A stretch of 64,000 bases of DNA from positions 3,286,001 through 3,350,000 of the forward strand of contig NZ_CP136946.1 in the NCBI RefSeq assembly GCF_050916355.1, read 5' to 3'. The notes under the pieces are model-generated. The model was not told the origin of the DNA, ran no database searches, and was given only the letters and a program-made list of their open reading frames with translations. This document shows, one piece after another, positions 17,116 through 26,300 of this stretch. Each line of letters begins with the position of its first letter. Position 1 is the first letter of the stretch. Made by a program: the position numbers and the translations under genes. Source of the stretch: Jeongeupia wiesaeckerbachi. GTDB lineage: Bacteria > Pseudomonadota > Gammaproteobacteria > Burkholderiales > Chitinibacteraceae.

Positions 17116-18108
17116 TTACTTGTAGCCGGCACGGTCCATCAACTGCGTGGCCTTGCCTTGCAGCTCGCCGGCCTTGGTCACATTGATCAGGCTCGGTTTG
17201 AATGGCCCCCACGAGGACACCAGATCGTCCGGCTTGACCTTCGGGTTGACCGGGAACTCCATGTCCTTGTCGGCGTAAAGATTCTGCGCCTTGTCGCCGG
17301 ACAGCCATTCGATCAGTTTGACCGCGCCCTTCTCGTTCTTGGCATGACGGGTCACACCGGCGCCCGAGATGTTGACGTGCACGCCACCGGCGTTCTGATT
17401 GGCCCAGAACAGCTTGACCGGGAAAGCCGGGTTCTTGGCAACGATGCGGCCGTAATAATAGCTGTTGGCCACGCCGACCTGGCACTGGCCAGCGGCAATC
17501 GCCTCAAGCAGCTTGGTGTCGTCCGGGAACACCGGCGCAGCCAGATTGGCCACCCAGCCACGGACGATCTGCTCGGTCTTCGGCTCGCCGTGCTGGGCGA
17601 TCATCATCGCGACCAGTGACTGGTTGTAGACCTTCTTCGACGTACGCAGGCACAGCTTGCCCTTCCACTTCGGGTCGGCAAGGTCCTCATAGGTCGACAG
17701 GTCCGCCGGCTTCACGCTGGCCGGGTTGTAGAACATCGTCCGGGCGCGGATCGACAGGCCGTACCACTCGCCCTTCGGATCCCGCAGGTGCGCCGGCACA
17801 TTGTCGTTCAGCGTCTTCGATTCGATCGGCTTGAGCAGCCCCTGTTTGCCGGCCTGCCACAGATTGCCGGCATCGACGGTGATCAGCACATCGGCCGGCG
17901 TGTTCGCCCCCTCGGCCTTGAGGCGTTCCATCAGCGGACCTTCCTTGTCGGTCAGCACCTTGACCTCGACACCGGTGTCCTTGGTGAAGGCATCGAACAA
18001 GGGCTTGATCAGTTGCTCATTGCGCGCCGAGTAAACGGTCACGGATTCGGCATGCGCCAGACCGGCCAACAGGGCCGCGGCGAGCGGGACGAGGACGAAT
18101 TGCTTCAA
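17116..18108 (-). CDS. fbpA: Ferric iron-binding periplasmic protein
   Basis: A 330-residue binding protein with a signal peptide (QFVLVPLAAALLAGLAHA). The mature start ESVTVYSARNEQLIKPLFDAF and the NSYYYG tyrosine pair that coordinates iron are those of the FbpA/FutA family. The start is inferred to be a TTG at 18108, because GGAG lies eight bases upstream and the next in-frame Met would remove the signal peptide; longer frames to 18246 add unrelated residues. It captures Fe3+ in the periplasm for FbpBC. A Fur-box match lies upstream. Confidence 0.92.
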   Translation of the reverse strand: MKQFVLVPLAAALLAGLAHAESVTVYSARNEQLIKPLFDAFTKDTGVEVKVLTDKEGPLMERLKAEGANTPADVLITVDAGNLWQAGKQGLLKPIESKTLNDNVPAHLRDPKGEWYGLSIRARTMFYNPASVKPADLSTYEDLADPKWKGKLCLRTSKKVYNQSLVAMMIAQHGEPKTEQIVRGWVANLAAPVFPDDTKLLEAIAAGQCQVGVANSYYYGRIVAKNPAFPVKLFWANQNAGGVHVNISGAGVTRHAKNEKGAVKLIEWLSGDKAQNLYADKDMEFPVNPKVKPDDLVSSWGPFKPSLINVTKAGELQGKATQLMDRAGYK

Positions 18109-18162
18109 GGTGGAACTCCGGTGAACAAGACGGGATCGGATCGAAATCGCGGTGATCCTAGC

Positions 18163-18181
18163 GAAAATGAAAATAATTCTC
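18163..18181 (-). promoter_or_regulatory. Fur box upstream of fbpABC
   Basis: On the minus strand GAGAATTATTTTCATTTTC matches the 19-base Fur consensus GATAATGATAATCATTATC at 14 positions by my count. It lies 55 bases before the fbpA TTG start, where a repressor would block transcription when iron is plentiful. Confidence 0.75.
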
Positions 18182-18283
18182 AATAAGGTAATGCCGTGAC
18201 CATTTGGATCAAGGTGACTATGCAAGGTTCCCGTCTTTTGCCCCACTCGTTACAATCGGCGACCGCTTCATAAGGATCGATCC

Positions 18284-19192
18284 ATGCTCTGGTTCCGCAA
18301 TCTGCAACTCTACCGACTTGCCCCCGACCACGCGCTCAGCCTCGACAGCATCGGCGACAGTCTGGCCAAGCGCCCGTGGGTGCCGTGCGGCAGCCACGAC
18401 CCGATGAGCCAGGGCTGGATCGCACCGGCACGACACGCGCCGGACCTGAAAGCCTACGGTTACGACGATGCCGTGCTCGTCGCGCTGAAAACCGAAGAAA
18501 AACTGCTGCCCGCCAGCGTGGTCAAGGACGAGACCGACGAGCGCATCGCCCGGATCGAAGCCGAAGAAAACCGCAAGGTCGGCCGCAAGGAAGCCAAGGA
18601 GCTACGCGAACGCGTCGCCGAGGAACTGCTGCCCAAGGCCTTTACCCGCGCACGCAGCCAGCGCGCGATCATCGATCTGCAACTCGGCCTGGTCCTGGTC
18701 GAAAGCGCATCGGCCGCCAAGGCCGAGCAATTGCTGTCGTACCTGCGCGAAACGCTCGGCAGCCTGCCGACCCGCCTCGTCAACACCCAGGTCACGCCGG
18801 AAACGGCGATGACGCTGTGGCTGGAATCGGCGGATGCCGGTGAATTCGACCTGGGTCAGGACACCGAGCTGCGCGCACCGGGCGACGACGGCGCGATCAC
18901 CCGGCTGGCCCGTCAGCCGCTCGACACCGCCGAGGTCAAGCAGCACCTCGAAAACGGCCTGCTCGCCAGCAAGCTGGCGCTGGAATGGGACGACAAGCTG
19001 GCGTTCCAGCTCACCGACAAGCTCGAGATCAAGCGTCTGACGATGCTCGATGTCCTGCAGGACGAGCTCAAGGACATGGATGCTGCCGACCAGAGCGCAA
19101 TCTTCGATTCAAGCCTGGCACTCACCGTCGGCACGCTGCGCGAATTCGTGCCGGCACTGATTCGCGCGCTCGGTGACGAACTGCCCGCGTGA
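18284..19192 (+). CDS. rdgC: Recombination-associated protein RdgC
   Basis: A 302-residue protein with the conserved opening MLWFRNLQLYRL and typical segments CGSHDPMSQGW and ARSQRAIIDLQ. RdgC forms a ring-shaped dimer that binds double-stranded DNA and restrains RecA; in Neisseria it is linked to pilin variation. Length equals that of E. coli RdgC. It is divergent from fbpA and followed by a 20-bp-stem terminator. Confidence 0.95.
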   Translation: MLWFRNLQLYRLAPDHALSLDSIGDSLAKRPWVPCGSHDPMSQGWIAPARHAPDLKAYGYDDAVLVALKTEEKLLPASVVKDETDERIARIEAEENRKVGRKEAKELRERVAEELLPKAFTRARSQRAIIDLQLGLVLVESASAAKAEQLLSYLRETLGSLPTRLVNTQVTPETAMTLWLESADAGEFDLGQDTELRAPGDDGAITRLARQPLDTAEVKQHLENGLLASKLALEWDDKLAFQLTDKLEIKRLTMLDVLQDELKDMDAADQSAIFDSSLALTVGTLREFVPALIRALGDELPA

Positions 19193-19201
19193 TTGCGACA
19201 T

Positions 19202-19245
19202 CAGCCAACAAAAAGCCGCCCCGAAGGGCGGCTTTTTGTTGGCTG
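19202..19245. terminator. Bidirectional terminator (20-bp stem) after rdgC
   Basis: Perfect 20-base arms (19202-19221 and 19226-19245) surround CGAA, with core GCCGCCC/GGGCGGC and A5/T5 on the outer sides. It separates convergent rdgC and the Kdo hydroxylase gene. Confidence 0.92.
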
Positions 19246-19251
19246 CGCGGC

Positions 19252-20202
19252 TCAGCAGCCTTCAATCGCCAACGCCATCATCACGACGGCGCTGGCACTG
19301 AGCACCCGCTTGTAGGTCAGCGCCTTGCCCGTCAATCGCTGCAGGATGGCCAACGGTGAACGCGCCTGATCGGACATGCCGTCGATCGGCAGAAAGAACG
19401 TCTGCTCGAGCATGTATTGCCCGCCCATCGCCGCGTGCGAAGCCTGATCGGAAAAGCAGATCCAGCCACCGCCCGACGCAAATTCGACGCGCTCCTGTGC
19501 ACACGATTGCTGGTAACGCCGATCGCCCTTCATTGCGTCATGCAGGTTGAGCATGATGTGGTCGTACGGACTGCGGCGGCGCTTGGTGATTTTCAGCGCG
19601 TGCAACACGCTGGCCGAACCCGGCCACTGGCGGGGAATCTTCGGCAGAAACTGCTTCGCCACGGTCTCGAACGACTCTCCAACCCGCCAGACGCGCGGCT
19701 CGCCGGCCGGGTTGATATTCATGAACACGCGCAGGATGCGTTCGCCGTAATTCGGCCGCGACGGAAAGGCATCGACATGCAGGCGGCTATCGTCCTTGCG
19801 CCAGGACGTCTGCCGGTCTTCAACCTTGTGCAGGCGCAAGCTTGTTGGCGCCTTGCGCAAACGGCCGCGGTACTCGGGAAACAGCGCATCGACCAGCTCG
19901 CCGGCGGCATCGTGATAGCGCTGGATCAATGCCTTGACTGCCGTTTGCGTACCGCTGTCGCCGATCACGCCGTGCAGCACGCCGGAAACCGGATCAAGGC
20001 TGATGTTCTTGCGTTTTGGATCGGCCAGCGACAGATCGAGCAGCTGCTGCTCGCCGCGCTCAAGCGCAAACGGAAAGCGCCGGAAGTACAGCACCTTGCC
20101 TTCCTCCACGGCCGCTAGCAGCGTTTCGCGCGGCGGCACGAAGCCGGCAGCGCGTCCGCCGGTCACATCGACAATCTGGCGTACAGTGTTCATCACACTC
20201 AT
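19252..20202 (-). CDS. Kdo hydroxylase family protein (KdoO type)
   Basis: A 316-residue protein resembling the Fe(II)/2-oxoglutarate-dependent Kdo 3-hydroxylases of Burkholderia and Yersinia, which turn the outer Kdo of lipopolysaccharide into Ko. Candidate metal ligands are H142 and D144 in LHVDAFPSRP and H256 in SDQASHAAMG. A hydrophobic C-terminal segment (VVMMALAIEGC) may help membrane association. The start at 20202 overlaps the stop of the membrane gene before it (ATGA); a second ATG lies at 20193. If active, it would modify the inner core sugar at the inner membrane. Confidence 0.8.
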   Translation of the reverse strand: MSVMNTVRQIVDVTGGRAAGFVPPRETLLAAVEEGKVLYFRRFPFALERGEQQLLDLSLADPKRKNISLDPVSGVLHGVIGDSGTQTAVKALIQRYHDAAGELVDALFPEYRGRLRKAPTSLRLHKVEDRQTSWRKDDSRLHVDAFPSRPNYGERILRVFMNINPAGEPRVWRVGESFETVAKQFLPKIPRQWPGSASVLHALKITKRRRSPYDHIMLNLHDAMKGDRRYQQSCAQERVEFASGGGWICFSDQASHAAMGGQYMLEQTFFLPIDGMSDQARSPLAILQRLTGKALTYKRVLSASAVVMMALAIEGC

Positions 20203-20654
20203 GCCACGCCGAAGCCACGCGACATGAACGCGGCAAGAATAGGTAGCAGCACAATCAAATGGGTTTCCCACATCAGGCAGCGACGCACCCGCGTCAGCTC
20301 GTGGTCGGGCGGGATGAATGCCGCGTCTGCACGCGCGGCCTTGCGCCACGCGACAAAGCGCCGGGTTGGATAGATCGAGATCAAGCCGATCAACACGAAG
20401 ACGGTGATCTTGGCGTGAAATACCGGATTATGCAGATAGAACTCGGCGCCCTTGATGCCATAAAACAAACGCCCTAGCCCGGTTGCCAGCGCCAGCATCG
20501 CCATCAGGAAGTAGACCAGATCGTAGCGCGCCAACCGCGCCGCGGCCGTCGGCATCCATTCGCGGCGGACCAGCACCGTTTCAATCGTCAAGAAGGTAAT
20601 GACCATGAAAATGGCCAGGTAGTGAGCAGCGGCGAGCAGTGCATCGAGCAGCAT
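20199..20654 (-). CDS. DUF2214 membrane protein
   Basis: A 151-residue inner-membrane protein with four predicted hydrophobic helices (LAIFMVITFLTIETVLV, VYFLMAMLALATGLG, ITVFVLIGLISIYP, HLIVLLPILAAFM). It matches the DUF2214/COG3556 family, whose function is unknown. It overlaps the Kdo hydroxylase by four bases and starts 12 bases after the lipoprotein gene, so the three are an operon. The association with an LPS enzyme is context only. Confidence 0.75.
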   Translation of the reverse strand: MLLDALLAAAHYLAIFMVITFLTIETVLVRREWMPTAAARLARYDLVYFLMAMLALATGLGRLFYGIKGAEFYLHNPVFHAKITVFVLIGLISIYPTRRFVAWRKAARADAAFIPPDHELTRVRRCLMWETHLIVLLPILAAFMSRGFGVA

Positions 20655-20666
20655 GATTTTCCCTTT

Positions 20667-21464
20667 TTAGAAACCTGCGGTATTGCCGAGCATGATCGGA
20701 CGAACCGGCAATACCGGTTCCGGACGGAATTTGAGGTGGCCGATGTAGACCAGCGTCTGGTTGGCCCGCTGCGACGGCACATCGCCTTCGCGCATATGCA
20801 GAATATCGGCGGGGCTGATCCAGCGCGGATCGGCATCGGTCATCGGCAGGCCGATGGATTTGTAGGCTTCGAGCACGAACTGCGAACAGAAGAAACGCTC
20901 ATCGCTACTGCTGCCGAGCTGGATCGTCGCGATGCCGCGCAGGCAATCCGCCCTTGCCGACGCCGGCAACAGCGGCAACTCGCAGATCCGTCGTTGCAGC
21001 GAGAACGGGGCGTGCAGCATCACGCCGACGTAATCGTAGCGCCGGCCGATGCTGCGATCGGCAAAGTCGCGCATCGGCCCGCCCTGCCCGGACTGAAAAT
21101 CCGGATGCCGGAAGGCGACGATGACCGCTTCATCGTCGATCATCGTCCCGATCTTGCGCAGGCGCACGCCGCTGCCGACGGCCTCCGCTACATCGCCGTC
21201 GCCGAGGTAAAGCGCGGCATGGCTGACCGGCGCGGTCGTTATCAGGCGGATGCCCGCCGATGTCAGGCCGCTACCGGTCGAGAGCAGAATGTCACCGGGC
21301 AGCAGCGCATCCGCGCCAATTACTGTCTCGCCGTTCGCCGGCCGCAGCGCATTGCTTTGAAACGTGATCGCCGGCCCCGGCGCGGCAATGCGCTGCGGGT
21401 CGACCTGCGTCGCGCAGCCGGAAACGAAACAGGCGGCCAGCACCGCCATTATCCATGCCTTCAC
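20667..21464 (-). CDS. YiiX-type permuted papain-like lipoprotein
   Basis: A 265-residue protein beginning with a GTG at 21464; the signal MKAWIMAVLAACFVSGCAT carries a lipobox with C17, so the mature protein is probably lipid-anchored. The body resembles YiiX/YebB-like NlpC/P60 enzymes with the circularly permuted order: His in VSHAALYLGDGDV first, then Cys in FFCSQFVLEAY. Such enzymes are amidases or acyl hydrolases of the cell envelope; the substrate is unknown. It is the first gene of the operon with DUF2214 and the Kdo hydroxylase. The ATG at 21449 would leave too short a signal. Confidence 0.72.
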   Translation of the reverse strand: MKAWIMAVLAACFVSGCATQVDPQRIAAPGPAITFQSNALRPANGETVIGADALLPGDILLSTGSGLTSAGIRLITTAPVSHAALYLGDGDVAEAVGSGVRLRKIGTMIDDEAVIVAFRHPDFQSGQGGPMRDFADRSIGRRYDYVGVMLHAPFSLQRRICELPLLPASARADCLRGIATIQLGSSSDERFFCSQFVLEAYKSIGLPMTDADPRWISPADILHMREGDVPSQRANQTLVYIGHLKFRPEPVLPVRPIMLGNTAGF

Positions 21465-21531
21465 ATTGAGTACCGTCGGATTGGACCCGGCGATTTTTTC
21501 ACAAAACACCAGCAAACGGTCAGCATCAAGA

Positions 21532-21566
21532 CATAAAAAACCCGGCATACCGCCGGGTTTTTTATG
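21532..21566 (-). terminator. Terminator after bioB
   Basis: Perfect 15-base arms (21532-21546 and 21552-21566) with core CCCGGC/GCCGGG; the minus-strand RNA ends in U6. It lies ten bases beyond the bioB stop and shields the next operon. Confidence 0.9.
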
Positions 21567-21575
21567 AAAGCGCAT

Positions 21576-22553
21576 TTACAAGGGCTTGAGATCGAGCTTT
21601 TCGAACAAGGCCTTGTCGCGCGTGACGTCCGGATTGCCGGTGGTCAGCAGCTTGTCGCCGTAGAAAATCGAATTGGCACCGGCCATGAAGCACAGCGCTT
21701 GCGTGGCTTCGTCCATCTGCTGCCGGCCTGCCGACAGGCGAACGAAGGACTTCGGCATCGTGATCCGCGCCACGGCGATGGTGCGCACGAACTCCGTCCA
21801 GCCAACGGCTTGGTCGCCGTCCAGCGGCGTCCCTTCGATCTTGACCAGATTATTGATCGGCACCGAATCCGGCTGCGGATCGAGGTTGGCGAGCTGGGCA
21901 ATCAGGCCGACGCGATCGTCGCGCGTTTCACCGAGGCCGACGATGCCGCCGGTACAGACATGCAGGCCGGCCTTGCGGACCTTGCCGAGCGTATCGAGCC
22001 GGTCGGCATAGCTATGGGTGCTGACGATGTCGGCATACTTCTCGGGGCTGGTATCGAGATTGTGGTTGTAATAGTCGAGGCCGACGTCGCGCAGCTCCTC
22101 GGCCTGCCCGTCCTTGAGCATGCCGAGCGTCGCACAGGTCTCAAGCCCCAGCGCCTTGACGCCGGCAATCATCTGCTTCACCGATTCCAGATCCTTGGTC
22201 TTCGGGCCACGCCACGCCGCGCCCATGCAGAAGCGGCTGGCGCCGTTCTCCTTGGCGATACGCGCGACTTCGATCACCTCGTCGGCGTCCATCAGCGTCT
22301 CGCGCTCGAGCCCGGTGTCGTGCCGCGCCGATTGCGAGCAGTAGCCGCAATCTTCCGAACAGCCGCCGGTCTTCACCGACAGCAGCGTCGACAGTTGCAC
22401 GCGGTTGGCGTTGAAGTGCTCGCGGTGCACCTGTTGGGCGCGGAACAGCAAATCGTTGAACGGCAGCGCGAACAAAGCCGCCACGTCGTCGAGGCTCCAG
22501 TTCTGCTGCTGCGGATGCGGCGTAAGGCGCTTGAATTCGATCGTTTGCGTCAT
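21576..22553 (-). CDS. bioB: Biotin synthase
   Basis: A 325-residue radical SAM enzyme that inserts sulfur into dethiobiotin. The 4Fe-4S cysteines are C65, C69 and C72 in GCSEDCGYCSQS. Further family segments are ENGASRFCMGAAW, YYNHNLDTSPE and RITMPKSFVRLSAGR, with the Arg that binds the 2Fe-2S cluster in the last. It is transcribed away from comF. No BirA site was recognised and no other bio gene lies here. Confidence 0.97.
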   Translation of the reverse strand: MTQTIEFKRLTPHPQQQNWSLDDVAALFALPFNDLLFRAQQVHREHFNANRVQLSTLLSVKTGGCSEDCGYCSQSARHDTGLERETLMDADEVIEVARIAKENGASRFCMGAAWRGPKTKDLESVKQMIAGVKALGLETCATLGMLKDGQAEELRDVGLDYYNHNLDTSPEKYADIVSTHSYADRLDTLGKVRKAGLHVCTGGIVGLGETRDDRVGLIAQLANLDPQPDSVPINNLVKIEGTPLDGDQAVGWTEFVRTIAVARITMPKSFVRLSAGRQQMDEATQALCFMAGANSIFYGDKLLTTGNPDVTRDKALFEKLDLKPL

Positions 22554-22624
22554 GGCGGGCGGGATGGGCTAGAAAGGAAGTCGCGCCATTTTCGGCAGCC
22601 CCACCCCCATTGTCAAATTTGCAA

Positions 22625-23299
22625 ATGCATTTTCTGAACAAGATCACCCAGCTGCCGGCGTGCTGCACGCTCTGCCATCGCGGCTGCCGCGGCACCTTTT
22701 GCAACAGCTGTGATGCCGCGCTGCCCAGACTGCCAGCCAACTGTTGCCCACGCTGCGCCCTGCCGACGCTCGACGGCGGTCTGTGCGGTGGCTGTCTGGC
22801 GCATCCCCCGAGGTTTGACGCCAGCCATGCGGCGCTGCGCTACACCGGCGATGCTGCGCACCTGATCACCGCCGGCAAGTACGCGGGTCGCTGGTCCCTG
22901 TGGCGCGCGCTGGCCGGCTTGCTGGCTGTCCGACTACCCGCCGAGCCCGACATCGACCTGATCGTGCCAATGCCGCTGCACGCGCACCGGTTGCGCGAAC
23001 GCGGTTTCAACCAGTCCGCCGAACTGGCGAGCGTGCTCGCCCGTCATGCGGGGCGACCTTTGCGGCACGATCTGCTGGAACGGGTGCGCGATACCGGGCA
23101 GCAAAGCCGGCTCAGTCTGGTAGAGCGCCGGCGCAATCTGAAGGGCGCTTTCGCCGCCAGCGCCGACGTCCGCGGCTTGCGCATCGCCGTGGTCGACGAC
23201 GTCATGACCAGCGGCCTGACGCTCGACACGGTGGCGGCGACGCTCAAGCGCGCCGGCGCTGTCCAGGTCGAGGCCTGGGTGCTGGCGCGGACGCTGTAA
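22625..23299 (+). CDS. comF: ComF family phosphoribosyltransferase-like protein
   Basis: A 224-residue protein. The N-terminal half carries paired cysteines (CTLC, CNSC, CPRC, CGGC) forming zinc ribbons; the C-terminal half is a type I phosphoribosyltransferase domain with the PRPP loop VVDDVMTSGLT and the family motif RGFNQSAELA. ComF is needed for DNA uptake in Gram-positive competence and its relatives (GntX) occur in many Gram-negatives. The start at 22625 is the first ATG; TTG codons upstream are less likely. It is convergent with tamB. Confidence 0.88.
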   Translation: MHFLNKITQLPACCTLCHRGCRGTFCNSCDAALPRLPANCCPRCALPTLDGGLCGGCLAHPPRFDASHAALRYTGDAAHLITAGKYAGRWSLWRALAGLLAVRLPAEPDIDLIVPMPLHAHRLRERGFNQSAELASVLARHAGRPLRHDLLERVRDTGQQSRLSLVERRRNLKGAFAASADVRGLRIAVVDDVMTSGLTLDTVAATLKRAGAVQVEAWVLARTL

Positions 23300-23302
23300 C
23301 AA

Positions 23303-26300
23303 TCAGGGTTTCAGCGACGGCGCCGGCTTGTCGTCGCCCCAGAGCGAATCGAAGTTGATCGAATATTTGGCATCGAACGTGCTCTCGTCGGTGCCAACCC
23401 GGGTCACGAAGGACCAGCGCCGCGACAGTTGCAAGGTAAAGCGCACGGCGTCCTTGAGGCCGTTGACGCTCTTGTCGAGCCCCAGCGTCAGCCACTTGTT
23501 GAGCCGTTTGCTCACCGTCACGACCTGTGTCGTCGTGCCGTCCTCCATCTTGTCCGACGCAACACCGACTTCGTCGATGCCGAGCTTGCCGAGCAATTCG
23601 TCCGAGAAGCTCTCGCCCGAATCGCCGCTGGCAAACGCCGCGTTCAGGAACTGCAACAGCACCGCCGAATCGCCCTTTTCCATATTGTCGGTGCCATGAC
23701 CGAACAGCAGCCACGAGAGCTTCTCGTTGTCGGGCACCGACGGGTTTGAATACAGCTTGACCCGCGGATTCAGCGCCGAGCCCTTGACCTCGACGCCGGC
23801 CTCGACCGACAACCCCTCCCGGACAGCGAGGATGTCGAGCCCCGGATTATCGAGCTGGCCCGAGAACGACACGATGCCGCGCTCAATCGCCAGTTTCTGG
23901 CCGTAGGCACGATACGTCCCTTCCTCGACCTTGACCGTCCCGAAGCCCTGAAGACTCTGGTTCGGCGTTGTCTTCAAGCGCAACAGCCCGGACAACTGCG
24001 CCTCCAGCCCGTAGCCGCGGAAGGTGAAATCGTCGCCTAGATCGACTTCGAATTGCAGATTCGCCAGCGGCAGCGGCTTGCCGACGTCGCGCTTCTCGCC
24101 AACGATCACCACGTCGTCGGACAGATGCGGTACATCGGTCGAGCGATAGCGGATATCGCCGTGGTCGGCCTTGAGGTTGCCGCTCACCGACAGCCCCTCT
24201 TTGCCGTAGCGCACATCGCCCTTGCCCGAGACGACCAGCAGCATGTCCGGCTTGTTGATCAGCGTCAGCTGCCGGGCCGTGATCGTCGCGTTGGCATCGG
24301 CGCCGTTGTCGTTCAGATCGATCTGGCCGGTCGCGTTCAGCTCACCGCGCCCGCCCTTGAACGTGAACGTGTCCAGCGAGACGCGATTCTGTGACAAGCG
24401 AATCCGCGCCTTGCCGTCCTGCAGTGACACCCCGGTTACCGCATCGCGGACCGCGAGATTGTCGCCGTTGACGGTGCCGGCCAGCACGCCTTGCGACATC
24501 GGTCCGCTGCGGCTGACGTCAAAATCGATCGCCCCCTTCAGTTGCAGGCTGTCGCTGAGCAACGGCGATATTTTGGCCAGATCGGGCAGTTTGCCGGTCG
24601 CCCGCAGCGCCAGCGGTGCACCGATCTCGACCTGCCAGTTCGGCGCATCAACCCGCGTCGATCCGGTCAGCGCAACCTGACCAAAACGGCTGCTGCGAAT
24701 CTGCCCTTCGAGCGCGAGCTGCGACTGGCGGGCCTGAATGCGCACGCCCAGCTGATCGAGCTGCAAGGCATGCGCCGGGCTGCGGTCGCTGGCCGGCACG
24801 CGGACATCGCCGCTGAGCCGGTTTAGATTCACGTCGCCATCCAGCGTCGCGCCCTGCCGCAGCTGCCAGCGCCCGCCGAGCACCAGGTCACTCTGCACGG
24901 CCTTGAAGTCCGCCAGCTTCAGCAGCTCTGCGGTCACAAGGCGTTCGGCACTGCCATCGGTTTCCAGTCGCCCCGGCTGCCAGAACAGCCGGTCGAGCTT
25001 GATCCGGCTCTCGCCAATCGCCAGCGTCGTCGCGCCCAGCTCGACCTTCTCGGCGCCGAAACTGGCGTCGACGGCCGATTGGACGCTGATCGGCAACATC
25101 GCGCGACCATCAAGTTTGTTGATCCTGCCACGCCATTGCCATTGCGGATCCAGCCCGCCGGCCGCCGTCAGATCCAGCCCGATCGGCTCGTTGTGGTACT
25201 GGCCGGACGCGTTCAAGCGCAAGGTGTGCGCACCGCGCGTGCCGTTGATCGCCAGCTTGAGCTGGGCAATCCTGGCGTCGAAACCTTCCAGCCCGGACAA
25301 ATCCACATCGAACTGCATCGGGCTCGTCAGATCGGCATACAGCTGGCCATCGAGCGTGCCGCGCGCCAACTTGATGCCGAATGGCGTCGCCAGCGCGGCG
25401 ACGTTCAGCGACGTCTTGATCAGTGGTTTCTTGAACGCGCCGATCAGTTGTGTCGTCCCCTGCACCCGGCCGCCGAAGCCGGGGCCGAGCTCGTTCAGGC
25501 CGTCGAGCGCAAGCTGCAGATCGAGCTTGTCGTTGGCGGCACCCAGCGCACCACGGGCACTGATCCGGTTGCTGCCCAGCGCCAGCCACAGATCGGCACG
25601 CTTCAAGCGCGTTTCGGTCAGATCGAGCTCGCCCTTGCCGGACAGGGGGCGGTTGTTGAAACTGCTCTGCGTCAATTCGTACTGCACATTGGCGCTCAGC
25701 GCCGGCTTGAGCGCGCCTCGCGCATCGACATGGCCGCTGATCCTGCCCGCAGGCACGGCGGCAAATTCGGCCGGATTGATATTGTTCAGCGTCGCCTCGG
25801 CGACAAAATCCTCGCGCTCGAAACCGAACTCGCCCTTGAGCGACACCGCGCTATTGCCACGCTTGAGTTCGGCGCTGCGGATGGCCAGCCGGCGCTCGGT
25901 CTTCGGCCGAATCCAGCCCAGATCCGCGCTGAGCGCGGCTTTGTAGGTCGGATCGTCGAGCTTGGCCACGACATCGGGGGCCGCGTACGGTCCCTTCAGG
26001 TGGATCTGCCCGCCAAGCCGGCTTTTCGGTTGCCGCTGCACCAGTTGCGACAGATCCAGCCCGTTGATGTCGATCGTTGCATCGAGCTGGTCAGCGCGAA
26101 ACTGCCCGCGGCCCTTGAGCTGGCCGCCGCCGGGCAAGGTCGCCAGCAGCGTCGTCAGGTCGAGGTCCTCGTCGCTGACGGTAAACCCGGCGCTCAGCGT
26201 TTCCAGCGGCAATCGCCCCGCATTCACCGCGCCGGGCAAGGCGTTCTTCAAGGACAGATGTCCTGCCGCAAGTTTGCCGCTGCTCGGCGCCAGCGCCAGC

